Of a DNA stretch of 64,000 bases, positions 1-8,017 are shown in pieces. The stretch spans positions 116,768 to 180,767 of the forward strand of contig NZ_BCWB01000033.1 in the NCBI RefSeq assembly GCF_001592045.1. Reading direction: 5' to 3'. This DNA comes from Thermobifida fusca NBRC 14071 = JCM 3263. GTDB taxonomy: Bacteria; Actinomycetota; Actinomycetes; Streptosporangiales; Streptosporangiaceae. Positions within the stretch are counted from its first letter, which is position 1, and every line of letters begins with the position of its first letter. A program made the translations under genes and the position numbers. The notes beneath the pieces were generated by a model, which worked only from the letters and a program-made list of their open reading frames with translations, was not told where the DNA came from and ran no database searches.

Positions 1-6
1 CGTGAG

Positions 7-70
7 GCGCGCTGGCTGAAACGGACCCCGCCAGCGCGCAGACCTCTCGTGTCCACGAGAGGTCTTTTTT
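7..70 (+). terminator. Tandem hairpins ending in a T-run, before cimA
   Basis: A 9-bp perfect stem (7-15 with 31-39) is followed by a perfect 10-bp stem GACCTCTCGT/ACGAGAGGTC (41-50 with 55-64), a GTCC loop and six T residues (65-70). The second hairpin is a textbook intrinsic terminator. It may end a gene lying to the left (a TGA sits at 17-19 in one frame), or it may attenuate cimA, which starts 56 bases further on. Confidence 0.8.
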
Positions 71-126
71 GTTGGCGGGAGCGGGTCGGCCACCAGGTGA
101 CACAGACCAGACCCGGGAGTTCCCAC

Positions 127-1710
127 ATGCTGGACGACAGTTTCCACGTATTCGACACGACCCTGCGTGACGGCGCTCAGCGCGAAGGCATCAACTTCAC
201 CGTCGCCGACAAACTTGCGGTCGCGAAGCTGCTCGACGAGTTCGGTGTGGGTTTCATCGAGGGCGGCTGGCCCGGCGCGAATCCGAAGGACACAGAATTC
301 TTCCGACGGGCCCAAACAGAACTGTCCCTCAAACATGCGCAGCTCACCGCGTTCGGCTCGACCCGGCGGGCGGGAACCACGGCTGCGAAGGACCCCCAGG
401 TGCTCGCGTTGCGCGACTCCGGGGCGCCCGTCGTCACCCTCGTGGCGAAGAGCGACGACCGGCACGTCGAACTGGCGCTGCGCACCACGCTCGAGGAGAA
501 CCTCGAGATGATCGCGGACACGGTCTCCTTCCTGCTGGGCCAGGGACAGCGCGTCTTCGTTGACTGCGAGCACTTCTTTGACGGGTACCGGCACAACCCC
601 GAATACGCACTCCGTGTGGTGCGCACCGCGGCCGAGGCGGGGGCCTCCGTGGTGGTGCTGTGCGACACCAACGGCGGCATGCTGCCGTCCGACGTCTTCC
701 AGATCGTCAGCGAAGTCCGCGAAGCCACCGGGGCCCGGCTGGGCATCCACGCCCAGGACGACTCGGGGTGCGCCGTGGCCAACACGCTGGCCGCGGTCGA
801 CGCGGGCGCCACCCACGTCCAGTGCACCGCCAACGGGTACGGGGAGCGGGTCGGCAACGCCAACCTGTTCTCGGTCGTCCCCGCCTTGGTGCTCAAACGC
901 GGCCGCAATGTGCTGCCCGAAGGCTGCCTGCGCGAGATGACCCGGGTGTCCCAGGCTATCGCCGAGATCGCGAACATCGCTCCAGCCACCCACCAGCCCT
1001 ACGTCGGCATCTCCGCCTTCGCCCACAAGGCCGGGCTGCACGCTTCTGCGATCAAGGTGGACCCGGACCTCTACCAGCACATCGACCCGGCGCTGGTCGG
1101 CAACGACATGCGCATGCTGGTCTCCGACATGGCCGGGCGGGCCTCGGTGGAGCTGAAGGCGAAAGAGCTCGGCGTGGACTTGTCCGGCGACCGCGAGACC
1201 CTGGGCCGGATCGTGGAGCGGGTCAAGGACATGGAGATGGCCGGGTACAGCTTCGAAGCGGCCGACGCCTCCTTGGAGCTGCTGCTGCGCGAAGAGATCG
1301 GCCAGCCGGTGCGGTACTTCGAAGTGGAGTCGTGGCGCACTATCTCCGAGCGGCGCCCCGACGGGTCCAGCGCCAGCGAGGCCACGGTGAAGCTCTACGT
1401 CAAGGGTGAGCGGGTGGTGGCAACCGGGGAAGGCAACGGTCCGGTCAACGCCCTGGACCGGGCACTGCGCTCGGCGCTGGAGAGCGTCTACCCCGACCTG
1501 GCCACGATGGAACTAGTCGACTACAAGGTCCGCATCCTGGAGGGCACGTCCGGAACGGACGCGGTCACCCGGGTGCTCATCGACTGCAGTGACGGGCAGG
1601 GCGAGTGGACGACGGTCGGAGTGGGTGAGAACGTCATCGAGGCGTCGTGGACGGCGCTGGAGCAGGCCCTCACCTACGGGCTGCTGCGCCGCGGCTACAC
1701 CCAGCAGTGA
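127..1710 (+). CDS. cimA: (R)-citramalate synthase (CimA / LeuA type 3 family)
   Basis: Likely condenses pyruvate with acetyl-CoA to citramalate, the first step of the threonine-independent isoleucine route; cytosolic. The 527-residue protein has the DRE-TIM motif DTTLRDGAQ at residues 10-18, a metal-binding HAQDD segment near 208, a GYGERVGN loop near 237, and a C-terminal LeuA-type allosteric domain from about 395, where isoleucine feedback is expected. The ATG at 127 was chosen over the upstream in-frame start at 49 because the latter lies inside the terminator hairpin, homologues begin near here, and GGGAG sits about 7 bases upstream. A 2-isopropylmalate or homocitrate synthase is less likely given the type-3 sequence pattern. 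Confidence 0.88.
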   Translation: MLDDSFHVFDTTLRDGAQREGINFTVADKLAVAKLLDEFGVGFIEGGWPGANPKDTEFFRRAQTELSLKHAQLTAFGSTRRAGTTAAKDPQVLALRDSGAPVVTLVAKSDDRHVELALRTTLEENLEMIADTVSFLLGQGQRVFVDCEHFFDGYRHNPEYALRVVRTAAEAGASVVVLCDTNGGMLPSDVFQIVSEVREATGARLGIHAQDDSGCAVANTLAAVDAGATHVQCTANGYGERVGNANLFSVVPALVLKRGRNVLPEGCLREMTRVSQAIAEIANIAPATHQPYVGISAFAHKAGLHASAIKVDPDLYQHIDPALVGNDMRMLVSDMAGRASVELKAKELGVDLSGDRETLGRIVERVKDMEMAGYSFEAADASLELLLREEIGQPVRYFEVESWRTISERRPDGSSASEATVKLYVKGERVVATGEGNGPVNALDRALRSALESVYPDLATMELVDYKVRILEGTSGTDAVTRVLIDCSDGQGEWTTVGVGENVIEASWTALEQALTYGLLRRGYTQQ

Positions 1711-1716
1711 CGTGGC

Positions 1717-1785
1717 GGGCAGCCGGGACAGGGCGCTGCCCGGCTGCCCTTGCCGCGCGGGCGGCCCCTGACCCTGGTCAGGGGC
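1717..1785. terminator. Hairpin pair between convergent cimA and DUF3152 gene
   Basis: Two perfect inverted repeats lie in the convergent gap: GGGCAGCCGGG (1717-1727) with CCCGGCTGCCC (1739-1749), and GCCCCTGACC (1764-1773) with GGTCAGGGGC (1776-1785). The second overlaps the stop codon of the minus-strand gene. Neither has a strong T-run, so termination in both directions is inferred from position and stem strength. Confidence 0.5.
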
Positions 1786-2557
1786 TCACCCACCCGTTCT
1801 TCTCACACCCCTGCAGCCCGAACGTCTGCTGCTGCATGACTGGCGCGGGTTCCCCGGGGGCAGGGCAGTCCACGTGGCCGTAGCCGAGCGCGTGGCCGAC
1901 TTCGTGGTTGATGACGTAGGCGCGGTAGGTCTCCAGGTCGCCGTCGAAGTGCGGCACGCCGGACACCCAGCGGTTCTGGTTGATCATCGCGCGTTCCCCG
2001 GAGAAGCAGGAGACGTAGCCGTTGGTCTGCAGTGGCGCGCACTGCTGGTCTACGGTCTCGGGGGAGGCGAGGGTGACCCGGAAGTCCACTGGTTCTTCGT
2101 CGACCCGCTGGAAGGCCAGCGTGCCGTCGTGGGTCCAGCTTCGGGGGTCGCTGAGCACGTGCTCGACCGCTGCAGCGAAGTCGGCGGGGTCTCCGGGAAG
2201 CCCTTCTTCGACCTCCACCAGGTAGCGCAGGAGCGTGCCTTCGCCGACGACCTCCCCGTCACCTTCGACGACCCGCAGTTCTCCGCTTGCGCTGGGCACC
2301 TCTTCGACCACGGAGCGCAGCAGCGGGGGTGCCGGGGACGGCGAGGGCTCCGGCGTCATGGGAGAACTGCTGCCCTGCGAGGTGGCGGGGACCACGGATG
2401 CCGGGTCCGACGGTTCCCACGGGAGCACGTTGGCCGAGACCATCCCCACGCCTGACAGCGCGACAATCAGCCCCGCGATAGTCCCCACTGGCAGTTGACG
2501 CCGTCGATGTCGACCGGTACGGCGTGGTCGTCCTGCCTTCTGCGCAGTCATGGACAC
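1778..2557 (-). CDS. DUF3152 secreted/anchored protein with metzincin-type zinc motif
   Basis: A 259-residue actinobacterial DUF3152 protein of unknown substrate. A basic N-terminus and one hydrophobic segment at about 22-43 suggest export or membrane anchoring; a Pro/Ser-rich linker follows (about 62-78). The C-terminus carries HEVGHALGYGH at 218-228, exactly the HExxHxxGxxH zinc signature of metzincin proteases, and a PVM at 239-241 could form a Met-turn. Several Cys residues may form disulfides. A peptidase role is inferred from these motifs. The GTG at 2557 has GAGAAAGG upstream at good spacing; an ATG at 2551 is possible. It lies downstream of the ABM monooxygenase gene, separated by a terminator. 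Confidence 0.8.
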   Translation of the reverse strand: MSMTAQKAGRPRRTGRHRRRQLPVGTIAGLIVALSGVGMVSANVLPWEPSDPASVVPATSQGSSSPMTPEPSPSPAPPLLRSVVEEVPSASGELRVVEGDGEVVGEGTLLRYLVEVEEGLPGDPADFAAAVEHVLSDPRSWTHDGTLAFQRVDEEPVDFRVTLASPETVDQQCAPLQTNGYVSCFSGERAMINQNRWVSGVPHFDGDLETYRAYVINHEVGHALGYGHVDCPAPGEPAPVMQQQTFGLQGCEKNGWVSP

Positions 2558-2641
2558 GATCGGCCTTTCTCAAGAATCGCAAATTCCATCATTGCAGATC
2601 AAAAGGGGTGCGGGGGAGAAGAAAAGGGATGAAGGGGGTGG

Positions 2642-2670
2642 GCGGCCCCCGGTGAAGAACCGAGGGCCGC
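2642..2670 (-). terminator. Terminator of the ABM monooxygenase gene
   Basis: An 11-bp stem (2660-2670 with 2642-2652, one G-U) lies just after the minus-strand stop at 2678. It is followed on the minus strand by a pyrimidine-rich stretch. Confidence 0.6.
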
Positions 2671-2677
2671 ACCGGGA

Positions 2678-3016
2678 TCAGTCCTGGGCCTGGACGTGCT
2701 GGACGACTTCGAAGGACCAGAGTTCACTCGCGGACGCGGCCGGGCCGCCCTGGCTGCTGCGGCGGGAGTCTTCAGAGGCCTGGGCGTGTCCGCGCTGGAA
2801 GGCCTCGCTGTTCAGCCAGTTCTGGTAGTCCTCTTCGGAGCGCCAGCGCGTGTAGACGATGTACTTGTCGGTCCCGTCGACGGGACGCAGCAGTTGGAAC
2901 TCCTCAAAGCCGGGCTGGTTCTCCACGAGGCCTGCGCGCTTGGCGAAACGCTCCTCCAGGGTGGCGCCGGCACCGGGAGGAACCGTCAGCACATTGAATT
3001 TCACCACACTGGCCAT
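2678..3016 (-). CDS. Antibiotic biosynthesis monooxygenase (ABM) family protein, possibly heme-degrading
   Basis: A 112-residue ferredoxin-fold ABM-domain protein. The start VVKFNVLTVPPGAGATLEERF, the central ENQPGFEEFQLLRP and DKYIVYTRWRSEEDYQNWLNSEAF resemble the small heme-degrading monooxygenases HmoA/HmoB/MhuD. A role in heme breakdown is therefore likely but unproven; other ABM enzymes act on quinones or polyketides. It probably works as a cytosolic dimer. The ATG at 3016 has GAGAGG about 8 bases upstream. It appears to be a single-gene unit with its own terminator. Confidence 0.75.
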   Translation of the reverse strand: MASVVKFNVLTVPPGAGATLEERFAKRAGLVENQPGFEEFQLLRPVDGTDKYIVYTRWRSEEDYQNWLNSEAFQRGHAQASEDSRRSSQGGPAASASELWSFEVVQHVQAQD

Positions 3017-3176
3017 GGTGATACCTCTCGTTGATGGTGGGTTGGGTTCCGGCCCACGAAGCCATAGGCCGGACTGCGGCCCAACCTAATGCAGGGATGG
3101 GAGAGGACCGTTTCGGGGCAGTCTTTCTCGGCGTTTCCGGGTGCTAGGGCGACGTGACCGACATCGCCGGAATAGG

Positions 3177-3253
3177 CCGACCCGTGCCCCTTGCGGCTGG
3201 GGCACGGGTCGGCATAAAAGCGGCGCCCGCCCACGGGGAGTGGACGGGCGCCG
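3177..3253 (-). terminator. Double-hairpin terminator of cel6B
   Basis: Reading on the minus strand after cel6B, a 14-bp stem (3240-3253 with 3221-3234, one G-U) is followed by CTTTTATG. A second, perfect 14-bp stem follows (3199-3212 with 3177-3190, 8-base loop). Tandem strong hairpins suit a highly transcribed gene. Confidence 0.75.
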
Positions 3254-3316
3254 TCTCCGGCTAGGAGGTGCTGATCAGTTCCTCGTCGAGGTTGTCAGCC
3301 GTTGCCTCACTCCGCT

Positions 3317-5107
3317 TTACAGAGGCGGGTAGGCGTTGGCCAGCAGCTCGCGGAACTGGGCAGAGAACCAGTGGCCGGAGATGGGGGCGTTGGGCAGCGC
3401 ACCCGAGGGGTTGTTGCCGTTGCGGGCGTTGCCCTGGTAGGTCGGGTCGCACATGCGGTCGAAGCCCTTGCCCTCGTTGTTCGGGATCTCCTCGCTGGCG
3501 CCGTCGGACTCACCCGGGGGCTTCACCCAGACGTAGGCGTCAACACCGGGAGCCGGGTTGACCGTGGGCCGCTCGCCGAGGCCCGCACCGGCCTGGTTGC
3601 ACCAGTTACCGGGGTGGATACGGCGGTCGATACGGCTCTCGTCAACGTAGGTGTTGAGGTCGGTGGAGGAGCTCGGTCCGGTCGGACGGTCCGGGCCACC
3701 CCAGCCGTTGCGGGAGGTGTCGATGAGCATACCGATGTCGGACCGGAAGCCCTTGGCGATCAGGGCCTGACGCAGGTCCTGGACGAAGGAGAGCTCGTCG
3801 ACGTACTGGTTCCAGTCAACCCACTTGGACTGGCGGATGAGCTGGCCGTTAACGGTGCCGTTGACGTCCAGGTACGGCTCCACAGTGGCCGAGTAGTTGG
3901 CCGTGTTGGAGATGAAGCCGTGCACGTAGTCCACGGTGGAGCCGGAGGCGTTGGCGGCCTCGTAGAAGATGTCCACCGAGGGGCCGAAGTTGGAGTCCCA
4001 GCCGATCCAGCCGTGGTGGGCGGCGTCGATGTAGTTGTAGACGTTCGGGATCTCGCCCAGCTTGCGGAGGGCGTAGCCGACACCGTTGACGTAGCCGCCG
4101 TTCTGCTTCATGTAGGCGCAGAGCTCGGTGCCGCCGCTCCCGCCCACGTTGGTGACGAGGTTGGGCAGGGAGTCGATCTCGATGATGGCGACGATCCGCA
4201 GGTTCTCGTAGTCTGCGAAGTCCCACATGATGTCGGCGATCGGGTCGATGTACTCGCTCTTGTAGCGGTCGAGTTCATCGGGACCCAGCTCACCGTTGGA
4301 GGCCAGCGCGGCGCAGTCGCGGCCGGGCAGGTTGTAGATGACGACCTGGATGGTCAGCGGGTCGCCACCGGACTGGCGGACGGCCTCCTCCAGGTGGTCG
4401 CGCAGACCCATGGAGCCGGTGGTCGGGCTGTCGTTGCCCTCGATGGCGCCGATACGGTCCAGCCAGACAGCGGTGGACTCGTTGGCGACCGCGGAACCGC
4501 CCGGCTCAGCGGCGGCCTTGGCCGACCAGACCGGGTTCACGTACAGCTTGGCGCCCTCGAACGGGTTGTCGACCTTCTCGCCGGGGTTGGTGGGCGGGTT
4601 GGTCGGGCCGCCCGGCTCATCCGGGTCTGTGGGGCTGGGGGAAGGGCTGGGGGAGGGGCTGGGCTCGGGGTCGGGGTCGTCCGAGCCGTCGCAGGTAACC
4701 CCGTTCAGCTTGAAGGAGGAGGGGATGTCGTTGCTGCCCGAGTAGGAGCCGTTGAACCCGAACTCAACCGTTCCGTTGGCCGGGATGGAGGCGTTGTACG
4801 GGGCGTTGCTGACCGACACGTGCTGCCCGGACTGGGTGTAGGTCCCGTTCCACAGGTTGGTCACCTGCTGGTTGCCGGGGAAGTCCCACTCCAGGGTCCA
4901 GCCGTTGATCGCACTGCCGAGGTTGGTGATGGTGACGTTGGCGGTGAACCCGGTACCCCAGGAGTTGACCGTGTAGTCCACCGAGCAGCCGGCGGCGTTG
5001 GCCGGAGCAGCGAACGCCACCATGGAGGCGCCAAGCGCCAGTCCAGAGGCGGCTGCCAGGCCGCGCCGCATCCACGAACGTCTGTTCGTGGCACGAACTT
5101 TACTCAT
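3317..5107 (-). CDS. cel6B: Secreted exo-cellobiohydrolase, CBM2-GH6 (Cel6B/E3)
   Basis: Family 6 processive exocellulase that releases cellobiose from non-reducing ends; secreted. The 596 residues run: signal peptide 1-38 (cut after ANA), CBM2 cellulose-binding domain 41-139 closed by C41 and C139, a Pro/Ser/Thr/Asp linker 140-180, then the GH6 domain. D264 in GRDC and D312 in IEIDS equal Asp226 and Asp274 of mature T. fusca Cel6B (offset 38), the latter being the catalytic acid. The sequence matches my memory of T. fusca Cel6B. An ATG with AAGGAAG upstream gives the start. The gene stands alone with a long leader (about 220 bases), CelR operators and a double terminator, so induction by cellobiose through CelR is expected. 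Confidence 0.96.
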   Translation of the reverse strand: MSKVRATNRRSWMRRGLAAASGLALGASMVAFAAPANAAGCSVDYTVNSWGTGFTANVTITNLGSAINGWTLEWDFPGNQQVTNLWNGTYTQSGQHVSVSNAPYNASIPANGTVEFGFNGSYSGSNDIPSSFKLNGVTCDGSDDPDPEPSPSPSPSPSPTDPDEPGGPTNPPTNPGEKVDNPFEGAKLYVNPVWSAKAAAEPGGSAVANESTAVWLDRIGAIEGNDSPTTGSMGLRDHLEEAVRQSGGDPLTIQVVIYNLPGRDCAALASNGELGPDELDRYKSEYIDPIADIMWDFADYENLRIVAIIEIDSLPNLVTNVGGSGGTELCAYMKQNGGYVNGVGYALRKLGEIPNVYNYIDAAHHGWIGWDSNFGPSVDIFYEAANASGSTVDYVHGFISNTANYSATVEPYLDVNGTVNGQLIRQSKWVDWNQYVDELSFVQDLRQALIAKGFRSDIGMLIDTSRNGWGGPDRPTGPSSSTDLNTYVDESRIDRRIHPGNWCNQAGAGLGERPTVNPAPGVDAYVWVKPPGESDGASEEIPNNEGKGFDRMCDPTYQGNARNGNNPSGALPNAPISGHWFSAQFRELLANAYPPL

Positions 5108-5299
5108 ATCGGTGTCTTCCTTGGTTGGAGGATGTTCTCTCGCAAGGGGATGGTCGAGAACCGGACGCTGCAGTGTTCAGCCGACCGGTCGGCGTGGTTG
5201 CGCGGACGACGGCCGGGCGCCCCGGAGGGGAGCGGGGGATGGTGAACACTGCTGCCTCCGTTTGAGCGCTGGGAGAGTGGCGTCGGACGGTTGGTTGTG

Positions 5300-5313
5300 T
5301 GGGAGTTCTCCCG
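5300..5313. promoter_or_regulatory. Imperfect CelR operator
   Basis: TGGGAGTTCTCCCG matches the CelR consensus TGGGAGCGCTCCCA at 11 of 14 positions. It lies 19 bp (centre to centre) from the perfect site, inside the predicted cel6B leader. Confidence 0.55.
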
Positions 5314-5318
5314 AAGGC

Positions 5319-5332
5319 TGGGAGCGCTCCCA
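5319..5332. promoter_or_regulatory. Perfect CelR operator TGGGAGCGCTCCCA
   Basis: This is an exact copy of the 14-bp palindrome bound by the LacI-family repressor CelR, which is released by cellobiose in T. fusca. It lies immediately downstream of the predicted cel6B transcription start, a position suited to blocking initiation or early elongation. Confidence 0.93.
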
Positions 5333-5340
5333 CTTAGGGA

Positions 5341-5369
5341 CTTAAAGCAGGGTCGAAAATGCGTGTCAC
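5341..5369 (-). promoter_or_regulatory. Predicted cel6B promoter
   Basis: On the minus strand GTGACA (5369-5364) is followed by exactly 17 bases and TTTAAG (5346-5341). The predicted start falls near 5334, next to the perfect CelR operator. Both hexamers are only partial matches to TTGACA/TATAAT. Confidence 0.5.
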
Positions 5370-5419
5370 ACGACGAGCCCTACCGTGACGCCATTCACGT
5401 CCCAGTGTGACTAGCGGCA

Positions 5420-5433
5420 CGGGAGCGCTCCCA
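5420..5433. promoter_or_regulatory. Upstream CelR operator (13/14)
   Basis: CGGGAGCGCTCCCA differs from the consensus only at its first base. It lies 101 bp (centre to centre) from the perfect operator and upstream of the cel6B promoter, so it could take part in looping or in control of the divergent gene. Confidence 0.8.
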
Positions 5434-5681
5434 AGAGAGAGTAGCCACTTCATGACCGGTTGTAAATACCGCGTTAAATGGGCTTTTGTGACGGGGGTCG
5501 GAAACAGGCCGTGGCGGAGCCATCTCGCGGGGTGCTTTCCCCCCTCCGACAGGACGCGCAAGGATGGTGACGGAACGGAACAGGAAACGGTCTCAGGGCT
5601 CGCGCAAGAAAAACGGACCGAAATTCGGTTCTCGGTAGCCTGGGGGAACTAACCGCACCTGAAATGATGAGGGGGAATCCC

Positions 5682-6485
5682 GTGCGTATCGCGAGATTCT
5701 CGGCCGGTGATGACGTAGGTTTCGGCTTGGTCGATACCGACGATGAGGGCAACCAGTTCGTCACCCGGATGAAGAGCCACCCGTTGGTGGGGCCGATCCA
5801 GCTCACCGGAGAACGCACCAAACTCGAAGACGTGCGGCTGCTCTCCCCGATCCTGCCCACCAAGATCGTGTGCATCGGCAAAAACTACGCCGACCACATC
5901 GCGGAGATGGGAGGCAGCGCTGAGGACGAACGGGACCCCAAGGAGCCGGTCGTCTTCCTCAAGCCCTCCACCGCCGTGGTCGGGCCCAACGACCCCGTCT
6001 TCCACCCGAAACTCTCCTCGCGGGTGGACTACGAGGGAGAACTGGCTGTGATCATCGGCCGGCTCTGCCGGGAGGTGCCGGCCGAACGCGCCAAGGACGT
6101 CATCTTCGGCTACACCATCGGCAACGACGTCACCGCCCGCGACCTGCAGCAGGCCGACCACCAGTGGACCCGCGCCAAGGGGTTCGACTCGTTCTGCCCG
6201 CTCGGACCGTGGATTGAGACCGGGCTCAGCGTTGAGGAAGCCTCGCAGCTGCGCATCACCACCACCGTGGACGGGGAGGTCCGCCAGGACGGCAACACCG
6301 GGCAGATGATCCACAGCATTCCCGAGATCATCTCCTACGTGAGCTCTTTCATGACGCTCCTGCCGGGGGATGTGATCCTCACCGGCACCCCCGCAGGGGT
6401 CGGACCGGTCCGGGTAGGCCAGCGGATGACCGTGGCGATCGACCGGATCGGGGAACTGAGCAACCCGGTGGTGGCCCGCGACTGA
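5682..6485 (+). CDS. Fumarylacetoacetate hydrolase (FAH) family protein
   Basis: A 267-residue FAH-fold enzyme. Such proteins hydrolyse or isomerise acylpyruvates, oxaloacetate-like or hydroxyhepta-dienedioate compounds with a divalent metal. The core motifs are present: KIVCIGKNYADHIAEMG, FLKPSTAVVGP, DYEGELAVIIG with metal-binding acids, YTIGNDVTARDLQ and GDVILTGTPAGVG. The exact substrate cannot be told from sequence. The GTG at 5682 has AGGGGG at good distance, whereas the upstream ATGs at 5664/5667 would overlap this site. The gene lies upstream of gltX in the genome order of many actinobacteria, here separated by a DUF418 gene. Confidence 0.82.
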   Translation: MRIARFSAGDDVGFGLVDTDDEGNQFVTRMKSHPLVGPIQLTGERTKLEDVRLLSPILPTKIVCIGKNYADHIAEMGGSAEDERDPKEPVVFLKPSTAVVGPNDPVFHPKLSSRVDYEGELAVIIGRLCREVPAERAKDVIFGYTIGNDVTARDLQQADHQWTRAKGFDSFCPLGPWIETGLSVEEASQLRITTTVDGEVRQDGNTGQMIHSIPEIISYVSSFMTLLPGDVILTGTPAGVGPVRVGQRMTVAIDRIGELSNPVVARD

Positions 6486-6628
6486 GCCGCTGCCGGCCCG
6501 CAGCACTGCGGGGAGGCGCACCGTCGTGCGGTGTGCAGGAAGCCCGCACCGACACACCGCATCCGCAGGAGCAGCCGGGGCCGCGCTGTCCGTGGATGCC
6601 CCTCGCCGCCGCAGGCCTCACACGCGTC

Positions 6629-6681
6629 GGACCCGTGGCCCCATCGTGCCTTGCGGAGGCACCCGTCTGGGCCACGGGTCC
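6629..6681. terminator. Nested inverted repeat between convergent genes
   Basis: A perfect 13-bp outer stem (6629-6641 with 6669-6681) encloses a perfect 6-bp inner stem (6646-6651 with 6657-6662). It lies between the convergent FAH and DUF418 genes and probably ends transcription from both, although no T-run follows. Confidence 0.55.
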
Positions 6682-6697
6682 AGGGCGACGACGCCGA

Positions 6698-8017
6698 CTA
6701 GCTGTAGGAGGCGCGGTAGGAAAGCCGCCGGAGCAGGACCTCCGCGGGACCGCGCTGGCCAGCCCGTTCCTGCAGGTAGGAGAGGAGCGCCGTGACCAGC
6801 CACACCCCGGTGGCGAACAAGGCCATGGTGGCGCTGTGCAAGTGGGCGCCCAACCCCAGGCCCCAGGCCGTCAGGACGGGGGCGCAGAGCACCGACTGGG
6901 CGAGGTAGCACGACAGAGAGCGTTTGCCCACCGCGGTGAGAGCCGTGAGCACGGGGCCGCGGCTGGTGCGGCGGCTGAGACGGTGCGCGATGAGGCCGAA
7001 CAGGGCGACGTAGCCTAGCCCGGTAGCGATCCCCGTCGTCGAAGCGATCGAGGCCACTGCGACGCTCTCCTCCGCAGACAGGGACAGGATGCCGACGTGG
7101 TCCAGAGCGTGCAGCAGTCCGGTGAGCCAGCCCAGCGGGATGCCCACGGCAGCGGTGATGCGCAGTAGGCGCAGGTGGTTGCCGGGCTCCTCCAGGATGC
7201 GGCGGCGGGCAGCCCAGAAGCCCAGCAGGATCGCGATCGGGACACTGATGGTCAGCAGTCCTTGGCCGACCACCAGGAAGGCCCAGACCTGGATCCGGAG
7301 CACCATGGAGGCGAGGTAGTTCTCTTCGGCGTTGAGCTCACTGGACGGGAACCACGAGGGGGAGCCGGACTCTGCGGGCTCTGCGGGCGCGGCGCCTTCC
7401 GGCGCGACGATGAAGGCCAGCACGGACAGCGCGGTCAAGGCCGCGAGGAGCCCGGTGAAGATGCCGGACCAGACGAGCAGGGTCCGGTCGGTGCGGCGGA
7501 GGAAGAGCCAGCCGAAGATGAGACCGGCGAAGCCGTAGGCGCCGAGGACGTCCCCCAGCCACAGCAGTGCGGCGTGGACGAAGCCGAACACCAGGAGCCA
7601 CAGGTTGCGACGGCGTAGCAGGGCGCGTACGTCCCGCTCCGTAGCTCCAGCGGCCCGCTGCCGGAGCCACAGTTGCACCATGCCGTAGCCGAATAGGAAG
7701 GCGAATATGGGGTAGGTACGAGCGTCCACCGCGGTGATGAGCACGCCTTGCACGATCCGGTCGAGGAGCGAGCCGTCGGAGGGGTGGATGCTCAGCTCGC
7801 CGGGGCTCGCGGCCCACAGGTACCAGGTCGAGTTGGCGAGCACGATGAGCAGCAGCATGAAGCCGCGTGCCAGGTCGGGCGCCAAGGCGCGCTCCCCGGG
7901 GCGGACCGGGCCTCTCAGCGACGGGGGAGCAGGCTGGGCGGGAGCGGTCGACTCCCGGGGCTCGTGGGTACCCGCGTCGTCGGATGTCGGTGGTCCGGTG
8001 GGGTCGTGTCCGGTCAT
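6698..8017 (-). CDS. DUF418 (YeiB-like) multi-pass membrane protein
   Basis: A 439-residue integral membrane protein with a Pro/Thr-rich cytosolic N-terminus (about 1-45) and many hydrophobic segments. It has the DUF418 pattern: a first helix in GFMLLLIVLANS, the loop DARTYPIFAFLFGYGMVQLWLRQ, and a C-terminal LTAVGKRSLSCYLAQSVL block. DUF418/YeiB proteins belong to the acyltransferase-3-like clan and have no settled function. The ATG at 8017 is preceded by GGGGAAGGGGA. No partner gene is adjacent on the same strand. Confidence 0.8.
   Translation of the reverse strand: MTGHDPTGPPTSDDAGTHEPRESTAPAQPAPPSLRGPVRPGERALAPDLARGFMLLLIVLANSTWYLWAASPGELSIHPSDGSLLDRIVQGVLITAVDARTYPIFAFLFGYGMVQLWLRQRAAGATERDVRALLRRRNLWLLVFGFVHAALLWLGDVLGAYGFAGLIFGWLFLRRTDRTLLVWSGIFTGLLAALTALSVLAFIVAPEGAAPAEPAESGSPSWFPSSELNAEENYLASMVLRIQVWAFLVVGQGLLTISVPIAILLGFWAARRRILEEPGNHLRLLRITAAVGIPLGWLTGLLHALDHVGILSLSAEESVAVASIASTTGIATGLGYVALFGLIAHRLSRRTSRGPVLTALTAVGKRSLSCYLAQSVLCAPVLTAWGLGLGAHLHSATMALFATGVWLVTALLSYLQERAGQRGPAEVLLRRLSYRASYS

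Larger units (their letters stand above)
5108..5681. other. cel6B / FAH divergent intergenic region
   Basis: A 574-base region with no convincing gene; the open frame at 5334-5561 has no family features. It holds three CelR sites, the predicted cel6B promoter and the roughly 220-base cel6B leader. The stretch 5434-5680 should contain the promoter of the divergent FAH-family gene, but no clear hexamer pair was found there. Confidence 0.7.

Noticed and set aside
3302..5245. A 647-codon open frame on the plus strand opposite cel6B
   Set aside because: It is the antisense shadow of cel6B; composition is Val/Gly/Ala-rich without any domain, and cel6B is certain.
5334..5561. A 75-codon minus frame in the cel6B upstream region
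   Set aside because: It overlaps the predicted promoter and a CelR site and has no family features.
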